Shown: positions 36,406 through 46,393 of the stretch, piece after piece
Position numbering within the stretch: the stretch's first letter is position 1
Layout of the letters: every line of letters starts with the position of its first letter
Source of the DNA: Aestuariibacter sp. GS-14
GTDB lineage: Bacteria; Pseudomonadota; Gammaproteobacteria; Enterobacterales; Alteromonadaceae
Length of the DNA: 64,000 bases
Reading direction: 5' to 3'
NCBI RefSeq assembly: GCF_006494365.1
Contig: NZ_VHIP01000011.1
Location: 1-64,000 of the forward strand
Translations under genes and position numbers: made by a program
Notes under the pieces: generated by a model
What the model was told of the DNA's origin: nothing
Seen by the model: the letters and a program-made list of their open reading frames with translations, nothing else
Databases searched by the model: none

Positions 36406-36785
36406 TTAAGTGCGACTACGGGACATTTTAAATAAGCCTACCGCTAACAAAAGAACGTTGGCAAAACAAAAAACTACGTGTGCTATGAAAAGAACAAGGT
36501 ATTCTTCTCTGGTAAATACGTAGTTTTTGAGAGTAAATTCACCAGTAATAATTGCGTCAATGCCAATAAACGTAATTAACGTCATCACGAAAAAAGACAC
36601 CCAATCGCAACCCACAAGTCTTTATTATCTTGTTTCGCTTTGCGCAGGTCTTTCTCAAATTCGTTACTACGTGACTTTATTTCTAATTCCAATTTTCTGT
36701 AGCGTTCGGGGTACTTTATTTTATCGATAGAATCAATCGCCTCCTGCAGTTCTAAATTTGAATATTTCGAATAATCTGGTTGCAC
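36406..36785 (-). pseudogene. Frameshifted small membrane protein gene
   Basis: Two overlapping frames make one sensible protein. The first (ATG 36785 to a stop at 36585) gives MQPDYSKYSNLELQEAIDSI, then KIKYPERYRKLE, and ends GCLFS. The second (to 36406) continues with FVMTLITFIGIDAIITGEF and a second membrane helix. They join exactly if one T is added to the run of six at 36590-36595 (A-run on the plus strand). This would restore about 125 residues with an N-terminal soluble YPERY domain and two helices. It may be a real frameshift, a sequencing error, or slippage at the T-run. Confidence 0.65.
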
Positions 36786-37197
36786 AAACAGATCCCCCTC
36801 AGAACCTAACGTCTTCTTTTAGAGAATTCACAGTAACACACGGTCTTACTCATCCTTGAACTCGCTACATAATTTATTGATAACAATACCTTAATCTGAT
36901 TGATGACTGGTTGCCAATGAATTATTGAGGTTGAGCTAAAAAGGGGGTGTTTACGGCTCACAAGGCTTTTATGGGAGATCCCTGATATCACTTCGTGATT
37001 CAGGGATGACGCAGAGAAACACCTGACATCGCTTCGTTATTCAGGGATGACGAAAGGAGCATGAAACTCCATTACGCCCCAATCGTAATACTGGCCTTAT
37101 TAACGGTTTTTACCATCCTGTACCAAAGGGCGTTGGTCTGCCCTGCGTGTTTTAGTAGCCTGACTATCCGGTAATCAGGGATAGGCGAAACAGCACC
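36786..37197. other. Intergenic region carrying palindromic repeats
   Basis: This 412-base gap holds the two repeat units at 36981-37052 and otherwise no recognisable gene. A 37-codon frame at 37061-37174 (hydrophobic, MKLHYAPIVILALLTVF) is preceded by AAAGGAG, but only one base from the ATG. It is not called as a gene. Confidence 0.5.
36981..37052. repeat. Pair of short palindromic (REP-like) repeats
   Basis: Two 31-base units, 36981-37011 and 37022-37052, differ at only four positions and both end TTCAGGGATGACG. The first forms a hairpin with arms CCCTGA-ATCAC and GTGAT-TCAGGG around TTC. The second is less perfect. The 41-base period and hairpin shape resemble extragenic palindromic repeats scattered in many proteobacterial genomes. 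Confidence 0.75.
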
Positions 37198-37572
37198 ATG
37201 ACTCACAGCAAAATGATGGGATTTACCTTACTGGAATTAATGATTGGATTGGCAATTGTGGGCATTTTGAGTGCGGTGGCAATGCCAGTGTATCAGGAGC
37301 AACTGCGAAAGGTGCGTCGAGACGCCGTAAAAATGCAATTGTTGAGTTTACATATCGATCAGCAAGCGTACCGACTGCAAAACCCGAGTTTTGCGAGCGG
37401 GCAAGCACTAGGCCTGCCCAATTCAGATTATTATCAGTTTTCTATTGCCAATGTTACGTCACAAACGTTTTTGCTCACAGCAAAGGCTACAGGCACGCAA
37501 AAGCAAGACAAAGGCTGCGCCAGCCTCACCATTGACCAATCGATGTTCAGGCAGCCAGCAGCGTGCTGGTGA
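37198..37572 (+). CDS. Lone type IV pilin-like protein
   Basis: This 124-residue prepilin has the leader MTHSKMMG and is cleaved before FTLLELMIGLAIVGILSAVA (Glu+5 present). It resembles PilE, with a short globular domain and two C-terminal cysteines (DKGCASLT and AACW) that could form the D-region disulfide. It is convergent with ispH. In P. aeruginosa pilE lies next to ispH, so this gene may mark the ancestral position of the minor-pilin cluster. Confidence 0.82.
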   Translation: MTHSKMMGFTLLELMIGLAIVGILSAVAMPVYQEQLRKVRRDAVKMQLLSLHIDQQAYRLQNPSFASGQALGLPNSDYYQFSIANVTSQTFLLTAKATGTQKQDKGCASLTIDQSMFRQPAACW

Positions 37573-37609
37573 GGCTATGAATACGTTTCGGCAGGGGTAT
37601 GAGGATAGT

Positions 37610-37631
37610 AGGTTAGCTAACTAGCTAACCT
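37610..37631. terminator. Hairpin between lone pilin gene and ispH
   Basis: The inverted repeat AGGTTAGCT / AGCTAACCT (37610-37618 and 37623-37631) with loop AACT spans the ispH stop codon. No T-run follows on either strand, so it may be only a partial terminator for the two convergent genes. Confidence 0.45.
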
Positions 37632-38565
37632 GCTTAATACGCAGTTCTTTAGGTACCGCGAATTCAATATTTTCTTCGCGGCCCGGGCGTTCTGACGATT
37701 TAACCGCACCCCAGTCTAATAAACGCTGAATGACGCGTTTAACCAGTACTTCAGGCGCAGACGCCCCGGCGGTAACACCAATGTGTTCAACACCGTCCAG
37801 CCACTCTTTTTGGATACAGGCTTCATCTGCAATGAGATAGGCTTTTGCACCAATTTTCTCGGCCAGTTCGCGCAGTCGGTTGGAATTTGAGCTGTTTTGC
37901 GCCCCTACAACCAGCAACACCTGACAATCCTGTGCCAGTTCACGCACCGCATCCTGGCGATTCTGTGTGGCATAGCAAATATCGTCTTTGCGCGGGCCTT
38001 CAATTTTCGGAAAACGTGCACGCAGTGCATCTATCACGTCGGCGGTGTCATCAACCGACAAGGTAGTTTGGCTGCAATAGTAAAGCGCATTGGGATTTTT
38101 CACTTCCAGCGTATCTACATCGGCTACCGATTCAACCAGATATATCCCGCCTTTGGGGTTATCGTACTGCCCCATAGTACCTTCTACCTCAGGATGACCA
38201 GCATGGCCAATTAGCACGCATTCAGTGCCACGCTTACTGGCACGGGTAACTTCCAGATGCACTTTGGTTACCAGCGGACAGGTAGCATCGAATACCTTTA
38301 AGCCACGGCGCTCTGCTTCCTGGCGCACTGCCTGAGATACGCCGTGCGCAGAAAAAATCACAATATTGTCGTCGGGCACTTCAGTAAGTTCATCAACGAA
38401 AATCGCACCGCGCTCTTTCAATCCATCTACTACAAAGCGGTTGTGTACCACCTCGTGACGCACGTAAATTGGCGGCTGAAAGATTTCCAGTGCGCGTTCA
38501 ACAATGGTAATGGCCCGGTCAACACCGGCACAAAAACCACGCGGATTGGCTAAATGAATTTGCAT
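37621..38565 (-). CDS. ispH: 4-hydroxy-3-methylbut-2-enyl diphosphate reductase
   Basis: IspH is the Fe-S enzyme of the last step of the MEP pathway, forming IPP and DMAPP. The three cluster-binding cysteines are at Cys12 (RGFCAGV), Cys96 (DATCPLV) and Cys197 (DICYATQ), as in E. coli. The catalytic EVEGT motif ([10 protein letters not shown]) is present. The length (314) matches the family (316). It is the last gene of the ribF-ileS-lspA-fkpB-ispH cluster and starts 18 bases after fkpB. Confidence 0.97.
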   Translation of the reverse strand: MQIHLANPRGFCAGVDRAITIVERALEIFQPPIYVRHEVVHNRFVVDGLKERGAIFVDELTEVPDDNIVIFSAHGVSQAVRQEAERRGLKVFDATCPLVTKVHLEVTRASKRGTECVLIGHAGHPEVEGTMGQYDNPKGGIYLVESVADVDTLEVKNPNALYYCSQTTLSVDDTADVIDALRARFPKIEGPRKDDICYATQNRQDAVRELAQDCQVLLVVGAQNSSNSNRLRELAEKIGAKAYLIADEACIQKEWLDGVEHIGVTAGASAPEVLVKRVIQRLLDWGAVKSSERPGREENIEFAVPKELRIKQVS

Positions 38566-38583
38566 ACCACAGTGCTCCCTGGC

Positions 38584-39036
38584 CTATGCGTTGATCACGT
38601 CGATGATTTCAACATCAAATACCACAGTTTGTCCAGCCAGCGGATGGTTAAAATCCACGGTAACCGAATCCCCCGCCACGCTGCGCACGATCCCTGGCAC
38701 TTCACTGCCGTCAGGTTGTGCAAAAGCAATGATGGTACCCGGTTCAATATTCATATCACTGCTGAACCGGCTGCGATCCATATGGTGAATATTGTCGGGA
38801 TTGGATTGTCCAAACGCATCGTCCGGGCCTAACTCGAAAGACTTCTTATCGCCGGTTTTTAATCCCAGTAAACAGGCTTCAAAATTAGGCGTTAAACTGC
38901 CATCGCCCATAACCAGCTTTGCAGGTTTTTTATTTACCCGCGTGCTATCAGCGGCGGAACCGTCGGATAATTTCAGGTCAAAATGCATAATAACCTGACT
39001 GTTTTGGCCAATGACCGGTAAGGCTTGTTCGCTCAC
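38584..39036 (-). CDS. fkpB: FKBP-type peptidyl-prolyl isomerase FkpB (SlpA)
   Basis: This SlyD-like FKBP isomerase of 150 residues probably acts as a cytoplasmic folding helper. Motifs include LKLSDGSAADST, SLTPNFEACLLGLK and FNHPLAGQTVVFDVEIIDV. Unlike the slyD gene in this window it lacks any His-rich tail, which marks it as FkpB. The start codon is GTG, three bases after the lspA stop. Its place between lspA and ispH is conserved in gammaproteobacteria. Confidence 0.94.
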   Translation of the reverse strand: MSEQALPVIGQNSQVIMHFDLKLSDGSAADSTRVNKKPAKLVMGDGSLTPNFEACLLGLKTGDKKSFELGPDDAFGQSNPDNIHHMDRSRFSSDMNIEPGTIIAFAQPDGSEVPGIVRSVAGDSVTVDFNHPLAGQTVVFDVEIIDVINA

Positions 39037-39039
39037 GGT

Positions 39040-39564
39040 TTATTTCTCACTTGCAGATTGGGTTGTCGTATCGCTGGCGCTGTCGGACTTATTGGTTAAC
39101 ATGTCCCAAATGAGTAGCGCGGCACCAACGAAGATGGCGCTGTCGGCTAAATTAAACGCCGGCCAGTGCCAATCATTTACGTAAAAATCCAGAAAATCGA
39201 TGACATAACCGTGTGCGATACGGTCGTAAACATTACCAATGGCGCCCCCCAGAATGAAACTAAAGGCCACCGGCAGCAACTTCTGTTGCTTAGGTGTTTG
39301 CTTAAGCCACCACAGGATCACAACGCTCACAGCGATAGCAATTGCCGTGAAAAACCAGCGTTGCCAGCCACCAGCGCCATGTAAAAAGCTGAACGCTGCG
39401 CCGTAATTGTGTACATAGGTAAAGTTGAAAAACGGCGCTAACTGAATGGATTCATACAAATCCATGGTGGCCATTACTTCATACTTACTCCACAAATCCA
39501 GCGCAATCGTTACAACACTGATCCATAAAAAACGCAGCCCGGTCTGGCTTACCACATTAAGCAT
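39040..39564 (-). CDS. lspA: Lipoprotein signal peptidase
   Basis: LspA is the inner-membrane aspartyl protease that cleaves prolipoprotein signal peptides after lipidation. Four transmembrane helices are visible, and the two catalytic Asp boxes are [15 protein letters not shown] and NLADSAIF. The chosen ATG at 39564 overlaps the ileS end by 8 bases, follows a GGAG-like ribosome binding site, and gives 174 residues. The frame is open eight codons upstream inside ileS. The tail is Ser/Thr-rich ([17 protein letters not shown]). Confidence 0.95.
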   Translation of the reverse strand: MLNVVSQTGLRFLWISVVTIALDLWSKYEVMATMDLYESIQLAPFFNFTYVHNYGAAFSFLHGAGGWQRWFFTAIAIAVSVVILWWLKQTPKQQKLLPVAFSFILGGAIGNVYDRIAHGYVIDFLDFYVNDWHWPAFNLADSAIFVGAALLIWDMLTNKSDSASDTTTQSASEK

Positions 39565-42379
39565 AGTGACGTACTTCTCCGTCGCCATCTACGTTGGTTA
39601 CGCAGCGTCCACACAGTTCTTCGTGTGCTGCGTGGGTACCCACGTCTTCACGGTGATGCCAGCAGCGCACGCATTTTTCACCAGCGGTTTTCGCAACACT
39701 AACATACAGCCCGGAGACGTCTGTTTTCACAGCATCGTCAGATTTGTCTGCAAGGGCTTTTACCGATGCACCCGATGTGATTAACACAAAGCGCAGTTCA
39801 TCACCTAACAGGTTAAGTTGCGTTTTTAATCCTTCATCGGCGTACAGGGTAATCTCGGCTTCCAGCGAACCACCCAATACCTGGGCTTTACGGGCCTGTT
39901 CAAGCGCCTGGTTAACCGCATCTTTTACCAGCATGATCTGTTGCCAGAAATCATCGTCCAGCGCGCCATCTTGCGTAAAGCTGTTAAAGCCGTTGTACCA
40001 GGTTTCAGTAAACACAAATTTACCGCGCTCACCCGGCATTTCCTGCCAGATTTCCTGAGCAGTAAAACTGGTAATTGGCGCCATCCAGCGAACCAGCGCT
40101 TCCGCGATATGGTACAAAGCGGTTTGACATGAACGGCGGGCTACGCTGTCTTGTTTAGCGGTGTACTGTCTGTCTTTAATGATATCCAGATAGAAGCTGC
40201 CTAAATCCAGTGAACAGAAGTGCGATAGCTTTTGCGATACTACCAGCAGATCATAACGTTCATAGGCGGCAATCAATTCTTCCTGCAGTTGTTTAGCGCG
40301 AGTCACCATCCAGCGGTCCAGCGCAACCATATCCTGCTCTGCCACCAGATCAGTAGTCGGATTAAAGCCATTCAGGTTTGCCAGCAGGAATCGGGCGGTA
40401 TTGCGCAAACGACGATAGTTGTCGGCGGCGCGTTTCAGAATTTCGTCCGATACTGCGATTTCACCGCGATAATCGGTTGATGCTACCCACAAACGCAGGA
40501 TATCTGCACCCAGCTTGTTAGTGACTTCCTGAGGCGCAACAACGTTACCCAGCGACTTGGACATCTTCTTGCCCTGAGCATCTACAGTAAAGCCGTGAGT
40601 TAATACTTGCTTGTACGGCGCACGGCCGTGCATGGCGGTAGAAGTCATTAGTGACGACATAAACCAGCCGCGGTGTTGGTCGGAACCCTCCAGGTACAAA
40701 TCCGCTGACGCAGGAATGTCATCACGGCAATCCACCACGAAGAAATGCGTCACACCTGAGTCAAACCAAACGTCCAGGGTATCAGTTACTTTTTCGTATT
40801 GATCAGCATCTGCGCCTAACAGCGCTGCATCATCGATATCCCACCAGGCCTGAATGCCTGATTGTTCGATGCTTGCGGCAACCTGCTCAATTAACGCAGA
40901 TGTGTCGGGGTGAAGCTCACCAGATACCTTGTGTACGTACAGAGGAATGGGTACACCCCAGGTACGCTGACGGGAAATACACCAGTCTGGACGCCCTTCC
41001 ACCATTTTACTGATGCGGTTTTCGCCCCATTCCGGGATCCACTGAGTATTGCGAATTTGCTCTAAAGACTGCTCGCGCAAGCCAAGTTTATCCATGCTAA
41101 CAAACCACTGTGGCGTGGCACGGAAAATAATGGGTGTTTTGTGACGCCAGCAGTGCGGATAGCTGTGCTCGTACGCCACGTTCAGTACCAGATTGCCATG
41201 CTCAACCAGCGTGTCGATAACCGACTGATTCGCTTTAAACACATGCTGACCAGCAAACAGTGGCGTGTTTTCCAGATAAACACCGTTATTGCCAACCGGG
41301 TTGTACACTTCAATGTCGTATTGTTTACACACGTTAAAGTCGTCAACACCGTGTGCAGGCGCAGTATGAACACAGCCTGTACCTGAGTCGGTAGTAACGT
41401 GCTCACCCAGTACGATAAGAGAGGTTTTATCCAGGAATGGATGCTGTAAACGCGCTTTGTCTAATGCGCTGCCTACACAGGTTGCTACCACCTTGAACGA
41501 CTCGCTACCGTAACGCTTGGCACAGCTCTCAGCCAAGTCACTGGCTACAATCAGCCAATCTGATACGCCTTCAAGGGCGATCAATGCGTACTCTAATTCC
41601 GGATGTAAGCTCACCGCAAGGTTAGCAGGCAGTGTCCATGGGGTCGTGGTCCAAATTACCACACCCGCGTTATGCGCTTGCAGTTCATCTGCGCTAACGC
41701 CAAATGCCTCAGCAAATACTGCTACGTCTGCCAACGGGAATTTCACGTCAATGGCAGGCGAGGTTTTGTCTTTGTACTCCACTTCCGCTTCGGCAAGTGC
41801 TGAGCCGCAGTCTGTACACCAGTGAACAGGTTTAAACCCTTTTTCCAGATGGCCAGCTTCAATGATTTTGCCCAATGCACGAACAATATTGGCTTCTGAG
41901 GCAAAATCCATGGTTTTGTAAGGGTTGTCCCATTCACCCAGAACGCCCAGACGTTTGAAGTCTGCCATTTGACCGTCGATTTGCTGTTGTGCGTAGTCGC
42001 GGCACTTCTGACGGAACTCAGCCGCCGTTACCTTAACGTCGGGCTTGCCCACTTTCTTCTCTACCATCAATTCGATGGGCAGACCGTGACAGTCCCAACC
42101 AGGCACATAAGGCGCATCAAAATCAGACAGGGTTTTAGACTTTACAATAATATCTTTGAGGATCTTGTTTACCGCGTGACCAATGTGAATATTACCATTG
42201 GCATACGGGGGGCCGTCGTGCAGCACAAAAGGCGTTTTACCGGCTTTGGCTTCACGAATTTGCTTATACAAACCTTGCTGTTCCCAGCTTTTCAGCATTT
42301 CGGGTTCACGTTGGGCCAGGTTTCCACGCATCGGAAACTCGGTTTCCGGCAAATTCAGTGTGGCTTTGTAATCACTCAT
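39557..42379 (-). CDS. ileS: Isoleucyl-tRNA synthetase
   Basis: IleS charges tRNA-Ile and edits misactivated valine. It has the class I signature [12 protein letters not shown] near residue 58, the KMSKS loop ([10 protein letters not shown]) near residue 603, the CP1 editing domain between them, and a C-terminal zinc knuckle (CVRCWHH then CGRC). Its 940 residues match the eubacterial type found in E. coli (938). It starts 50 bases after ribF. Confidence 0.98.
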   Translation of the reverse strand: MSDYKATLNLPETEFPMRGNLAQREPEMLKSWEQQGLYKQIREAKAGKTPFVLHDGPPYANGNIHIGHAVNKILKDIIVKSKTLSDFDAPYVPGWDCHGLPIELMVEKKVGKPDVKVTAAEFRQKCRDYAQQQIDGQMADFKRLGVLGEWDNPYKTMDFASEANIVRALGKIIEAGHLEKGFKPVHWCTDCGSALAEAEVEYKDKTSPAIDVKFPLADVAVFAEAFGVSADELQAHNAGVVIWTTTPWTLPANLAVSLHPELEYALIALEGVSDWLIVASDLAESCAKRYGSESFKVVATCVGSALDKARLQHPFLDKTSLIVLGEHVTTDSGTGCVHTAPAHGVDDFNVCKQYDIEVYNPVGNNGVYLENTPLFAGQHVFKANQSVIDTLVEHGNLVLNVAYEHSYPHCWRHKTPIIFRATPQWFVSMDKLGLREQSLEQIRNTQWIPEWGENRISKMVEGRPDWCISRQRTWGVPIPLYVHKVSGELHPDTSALIEQVAASIEQSGIQAWWDIDDAALLGADADQYEKVTDTLDVWFDSGVTHFFVVDCRDDIPASADLYLEGSDQHRGWFMSSLMTSTAMHGRAPYKQVLTHGFTVDAQGKKMSKSLGNVVAPQEVTNKLGADILRLWVASTDYRGEIAVSDEILKRAADNYRRLRNTARFLLANLNGFNPTTDLVAEQDMVALDRWMVTRAKQLQEELIAAYERYDLLVVSQKLSHFCSLDLGSFYLDIIKDRQYTAKQDSVARRSCQTALYHIAEALVRWMAPITSFTAQEIWQEMPGERGKFVFTETWYNGFNSFTQDGALDDDFWQQIMLVKDAVNQALEQARKAQVLGGSLEAEITLYADEGLKTQLNLLGDELRFVLITSGASVKALADKSDDAVKTDVSGLYVSVAKTAGEKCVRCWHHREDVGTHAAHEELCGRCVTNVDGDGEVRHYA

Positions 42380-42429
42380 AGCGTTTGTTATTTCCGTCCG
42401 CGTTATCGGGAGGTTCCCGTTTCAGACCT

Positions 42430-43365
42430 TTACAGGTCGGTATTCATTTTTAAAATCCGCTGTGCCTGGGCAACATCACGGGCAATCTGTTGTTGTAGCG
42501 CCGCCAATCCATCGAACCGTTGCTCGTCACGAATTTTTTCGACCGGCACTACCGTTATACGCTGACCATACAAATGGCCGCTAAAATTAAATATATGCAC
42601 TTCCAGTTGCTTGCGCTGTCCGTTCACCGTTGGACGTGAGCCGATGTTTGCCACGCCATTGTACGCTAGTCCTGCAACGGTAAGTTTAACTGCAAACACG
42701 CCTGTTATGGGGGTTTGGCAACGGTTTAACAATACATTGGCGGTTGGAAAGCCTATGGTTCTGCCTTTTTTCTCGCCATGCACAACCCGCCCGCTGATAA
42801 AAAACGGCCGCCCCAACATATCCTCGGCCAACTCAAAATTGCTGTCGGCCAGCGCTTCACGCACGGCGGTAGAACTTATCCGGCAATCTTTCATGCGAAA
42901 GCTTTGCGTGCTGACCACATCAAAACCGTACTCAGTGCCCGCCGCTGCCAGCATGTCAAAGTCGCCCTGACGCGCTTTGCCAAAGCGAAAGTCATCGCCA
43001 ACTACCAGAAACTTTACGCCTAACTTGCCAACAAGCCATTTTTCAATGAACAATTGGGGCGATTGTGCGGCGAATTGCGCATTAAACCGAACACACAACA
43101 AGCGATCAACCCCTTGCGCTTTCAGCAACTGATATTTCTCAGCCAGTGGGCTGATTCGGGCTGGTGCGATAGCGGGTGTAAATACTTCCTCAGGGTGCGG
43201 TTCAAACACCATTACGGTAGCTGGCAAACCGAGGCGTCGCGCTTGCTGGATAACGTTTTTCAGTACCGCCTGATGACCAAGGTGAACGCCGTCAAACTTG
43301 CCAATGGTTAATGCACAACCAAAATGACTGGCTTTCAGATTATTCAGGCCCCGAATTAGCTCCAC
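42430..43365 (-). CDS. ribF: Bifunctional riboflavin kinase / FAD synthetase
   Basis: RibF makes FMN and then FAD from riboflavin. The N-terminal nucleotidyltransferase domain has LTIGKFDGVHLGHQAVL and VVGDDFRFGKARQGD. The C-terminal flavokinase domain has GRTIGFPTAN and YNGVANIGSRPTV. At 311 residues it matches E. coli RibF (313). No FMN riboswitch is seen upstream. It lies between murJ and ileS in the conserved cluster. Confidence 0.97.
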   Translation of the reverse strand: MELIRGLNNLKASHFGCALTIGKFDGVHLGHQAVLKNVIQQARRLGLPATVMVFEPHPEEVFTPAIAPARISPLAEKYQLLKAQGVDRLLCVRFNAQFAAQSPQLFIEKWLVGKLGVKFLVVGDDFRFGKARQGDFDMLAAAGTEYGFDVVSTQSFRMKDCRISSTAVREALADSNFELAEDMLGRPFFISGRVVHGEKKGRTIGFPTANVLLNRCQTPITGVFAVKLTVAGLAYNGVANIGSRPTVNGQRKQLEVHIFNFSGHLYGQRITVVPVEKIRDEQRFDGLAALQQQIARDVAQAQRILKMNTDL

Positions 43366-43440
43366 AATGCACTACAACCTTATTGATGACTAAGCTACAA
43401 AGCCGGCGATTATAAACTACCCAGCCCGCAATACCAATCG

Positions 43441-45006
43441 CTAAGCGGGGTTAAAATTGCGGGATTTAAAATGACGGAAGCGAATCCCCATCGCAAACAG
43501 GCTGCCGCCAAACACCGCAACGGCGAGACAGATTGTCAGGATCAGCGAGATAACCTGCTCTTCGAAAACCAGCGAAGTAAAGGCCACGCCGTATTGCATC
43601 CACACTATAGCCCCCGTCATCGCAAAGGTAGCTACCATCACCCGCAGCACAAATCCCCGGGTTAACCGACTGAATCGGTATACGTTTTGACGATGCAGGC
43701 CCATATATAACAACCCCGCATTCAGCGTTGCCGACAAGCTGGTAGCAATCGCAAGACCAATGTAACCGTAAGGAATAGCAAAAATCAGGTTTAACACCAT
43801 ATTGGCTGCCATACACCAAATGCCGTATTTTACCGGTGTTTTGGTGTCCTGACGTGAGTAATAACCTGGCGCCAATACCTTTACTAACATAAAGCTCAGT
43901 AATCCAAAGGAATAGGCGGTAAGACTGTACGACGCCATGCGGGTTGTTTCGGCAGTGAAGGCTCCGCGCTGGAAAATCACCGCCAGAATGGGCTCGGCTA
44001 ACACCCCTAATCCGGTGGCGGCAGGAATGCCCAGCAAACAAATCATGCGCACTGCCCAGTCCATGTTACCGGAAAAGCCACTTTCGTCTTTGCCAACGTG
44101 ATTGCGCGACAAGGTAGGCAGAATTACCGTGGCGATGGCAATGCCAAACAGGCCAAGAGGGAATTCCAGCAGGCGGTCTGAATAATATAACCAGCTAATC
44201 GAACCGGTTACCAAAAAGCTGGCAATGAAGGTGTCGAGTAACAGGTTAATTTGCCCCACCGACACACCAAACAGCGCAGGGATCATCAGGGTGCGCACTT
44301 TGATTACACCGGGATCATGCCATCCCCATTTAGGTTTAACCAACAGGCCTGCACGATACAAAAAGGGTAACTGAAACCCCAGTTGCACAATACCGCCCAG
44401 GAATACGCCCCAGGCCAGAGCAAAGGCGGGTTGCTCCATTTGCGGAGCCAGTAACCAGGCGCAGCCGATAATACACACGTTCAGTAATACTGGTGTAAAC
44501 GAGGCTACCGCGAACTTATTGAGAGTATTGAGAATGGCGCCCGACAAACCGGTTAACGAAATAAACGCAATGTACGGAAAGGTAATTTTTAACATGGTGT
44601 TTGCCAGTTCAAATTTCTCGCCACCCGGTTCATCGTTGAGATAATCAATGAACCAGCCTGTACCGAACAGCGCGGTCATCACTGGCGATAACACCACCCC
44701 AATAAGGGCTGTTACAAAAACGATAGCGCCCAGCGTTCCTGAAACATAGGCTACGAACGCTTTTAATTTGGCATCGTCTTTTTCGGCGTGTACTTCAGTC
44801 AGTACCGGAATAAAGGCCTGGGCAAATGCGCCTTCGGCGAATAGTCGTCGCAAAAAGTTGGGGATTTTATTGGCAAAGAAAAACACATCGGCGGACGCGT
44901 CGGCGCCCATCAATTTTGCAATAACCACATCACGGATCAGGCCCAGCACACGAGACAGCAAGGTCATCGTGCTAACAATCAGGCCTGACTTAATTAACTT
45001 CCTCGA
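43441..45006 (-). CDS. murJ: Lipid II flippase MurJ
   Basis: MurJ is the polytopic MOP-superfamily protein (about 14 helices) that flips lipid II for peptidoglycan synthesis. The N-terminal motif TLLSRVLGLIRDVVIAK is typical, as are FANKIPNFLRRLFAEGAFAQ and LLEFPLGLFGIAIATVILP. The frame is open to a TTG at 45051, but a GTG at 45006, preceded by a GGAA ribosome binding site, gives 521 residues and fits the usual start. The order murJ-ribF-ileS is conserved. A CBS gene lies upstream on the same strand. Confidence 0.94.
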   Translation of the reverse strand, partial: SRKLIKSGLIVSTMTLLSRVLGLIRDVVIAKLMGADASADVFFFANKIPNFLRRLFAEGAFAQAFIPVLTEVHAEKDDAKLKAFVAYVSGTLGAIVFVTALIGVVLSPVMTALFGTGWFIDYLNDEPGGEKFELANTMLKITFPYIAFISLTGLSGAILNTLNKFAVASFTPVLLNVCIIGCAWLLAPQMEQPAFALAWGVFLGGIVQLGFQLPFLYRAGLLVKPKWGWHDPGVIKVRTLMIPALFGVSVGQINLLLDTFIASFLVTGSISWLYYSDRLLEFPLGLFGIAIATVILPTLSRNHVGKDESGFSGNMDWAVRMICLLGIPAATGLGVLAEPILAVIFQRGAFTAETTRMASYSLTAYSFGLLSFMLVKVLAPGYYSRQDTKTPVKYGIWCMAANMVLNLIFAIPYGYIGLAIATSLSATLNAGLLYMGLHRQNVYRFSRLTRGFVLRVMVATFAMTGAIVWMQYGVAFTSLVFEEQVISLILTICLAVAVFGGSLFAMGIRFRHFKSRNFNPA

Positions 45007-45136
45007 CACAGCAGTTCCATTCAGGGCGAAGCGCCCAACCAATACCAACAAGTATCGCCATTCTAGCGTAAAGTCAGCAGGTTAAGCTAATGCTCATTGT
45101 GCAAGCAGTGCCATTTATCAACCAGATTGAATGGGA

Positions 45137-45574
45137 TTATCCGAGCTTATCCATTTTGTCGATCAACATCATCGATAAATTTACGAAATCGGTAGAAGTA
45201 ACGATACCAATAACCTGCTTGTGATCATCAACCACCGGCAGACAGCCATGTTTATTACGCAAAAAGAACGGCGCGACATCGCGAATGAAATCGCTTGCCT
45301 TCACGGTGTCAAAATCCAACACAGCAACTTCCATAATGTTGGTATCTTTTTCGTGCTGTTCCAGCGCGTCATTACCGTATAACACCAGTAAACTCATGAC
45401 TTTTGCAACCAGACTTTTCTGCGTAACCACTCCCACAATTGCCTTGGTGTCCTTGTTCACCACTGGCAGATGTCGAATGCCCCGATGACGCGTAATGTAA
45501 TGGGCATCGTGGAGGGTATTACCCTCGTGTAATTGAAGCACCGGGCAGGTCATGATATCGGCAACAGTAAGCAT
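45137..45574 (-). CDS. CBS-domain protein
   Basis: This 145-residue protein has two CBS repeats (about 3-60 and 80-140), which together form a nucleotide-sensing Bateman module. Key blocks are VADIMTCPV, HRGIRHLPVVN, then HGCLPVVDDHKQVIGIVTSTDFV. No catalytic domain is attached. The ATG at 45574 follows an AAAGGA ribosome binding site. An in-frame ATG five codons earlier overlaps that site and is less likely. Ligand and partner are unknown. Confidence 0.88.
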   Translation of the reverse strand: MLTVADIMTCPVLQLHEGNTLHDAHYITRHRGIRHLPVVNKDTKAIVGVVTQKSLVAKVMSLLVLYGNDALEQHEKDTNIMEVAVLDFDTVKASDFIRDVAPFFLRNKHGCLPVVDDHKQVIGIVTSTDFVNLSMMLIDKMDKLG

Positions 45575-45930
45575 ATTTAATCCTTTCATTTTTTTCGTTA
45601 GCCAGATTTCAACGCTTGCTGGCTACGTATTTTTCTGTTCCACAGTGTACGCATACACAGACTCTTACGTTGTGACCTGTATCAATTCCGCAGGTTCCGA
45701 AACACAGCTAATTTCACAAAAAATCCCGTTCCGCAGAACAACAGCCATTTTCCTGGGCCATAATGCTATGTACACGTGTTTAAAGGCTTTTATTTTAGCC
45801 GCGGTACAGGTATTGTAACGCCCGCCAGATTAATGCAAGGCTTATTTAAGAAATTGTTTGACAAATAGCCGATAGCTAGGCACAATCCGCACCCTCGTTT
45901 TTGACATGAATTTTTTCTGGGAGTTACACC
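45575..45930. other. Intergenic region upstream of rpsT
   Basis: This gap of about 355 bases separates the divergent CBS gene and rpsT. It holds the rpsT promoter (45858-45886) and leader. No other gene or strong hairpin was seen. Confidence 0.5.
45858..45886 (+). promoter_or_regulatory. Predicted sigma-70 promoter of rpsT
   Basis: TTGACA (45858-45863), a 17-base spacer and CACAAT (45881-45886) form a strong -35 and moderate -10 element. They lie 45 bases upstream of the rpsT start, as expected for a highly expressed ribosomal gene. Confidence 0.75.
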
Positions 45931-46194
45931 TTGGCTAACACTAAGTCTGCTAAGAAACGTGCAATTCAAGCCGAAAAGCGTCGCCAGCATAACGCCAGCC
46001 GTCGCTCCATGACTCGTACAAGTATTAAAAAAGTAGTAGCGGCTATCGCCAATGGCGATAAAGAAGCTGCGCAGGCTGCACTGGTTGCTGCCACACCAAT
46101 TCTTGACAGAATGGCTACTAAAGGTTTGATTCACAAAAACAAAGCTGCTCGTTACAAGAGCCGTTTGGCTGCGCAAGTTAAAGCGTTGGGTTAA
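45931..46194 (+). CDS. rpsT: 30S ribosomal protein S20
   Basis: S20 is a small basic 30S protein (87 residues). It begins [20 protein letters not shown], as in other bacteria. The start codon is TTG after a GGGAG ribosome binding site. E. coli rpsT also uses UUG, and the weak start is part of its translational autocontrol, so the same control is likely here. A strong terminator follows 22 bases after the stop. Confidence 0.97.
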   Translation: MANTKSAKKRAIQAEKRRQHNASRRSMTRTSIKKVVAAIANGDKEAAQAALVAATPILDRMATKGLIHKNKAARYKSRLAAQVKALG

Positions 46195-46215
46195 TCCACG
46201 ATTAACGAACAGTGT

Positions 46216-46239
46216 AAAAAGCGCCTTCAGGCGCTTTTT
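46216..46239 (+). terminator. rpsT terminator
   Basis: The stem AAAAAGCGCC / GGCGCTTTTT with loop TTCA is followed by further T residues, a classic intrinsic terminator. Confidence 0.93.
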
Positions 46240-46393
46240 TTATGCCTGTTTACCACCCATTCTGCCCTTCCATTCGGTGTCACGTAACGTTCAATAACTC
46301 GTCACCGAAACGTCAAACAGACGTCACTTAACTGTAAATTGGTTCCACTAAAGTAAACCCAGCGAAACCACATTAAACCAGCAGGGTGACGTG

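Noticed and set aside
36981-37052. Palindromic repeats considered as a CRISPR array
   Set aside because: There are only two units, the spacer is 10 bases, and no cas gene is nearby.
37061-37174. 37-residue hydrophobic frame after the palindromic repeats
   Set aside because: The Shine-Dalgarno-like AAAGGAG is only one base from the ATG, too close for efficient initiation, and no family is recognised.
42370-42430. FMN riboswitch near ribF
   Set aside because: The gene upstream region and the ribF-ileS gap are too short and lack the conserved RFN pattern.
45552-45818. 88-codon plus-strand frame upstream of rpsT
   Set aside because: It overlaps the start of the CBS gene on the other strand, lacks a ribosome binding site and resembles no family.
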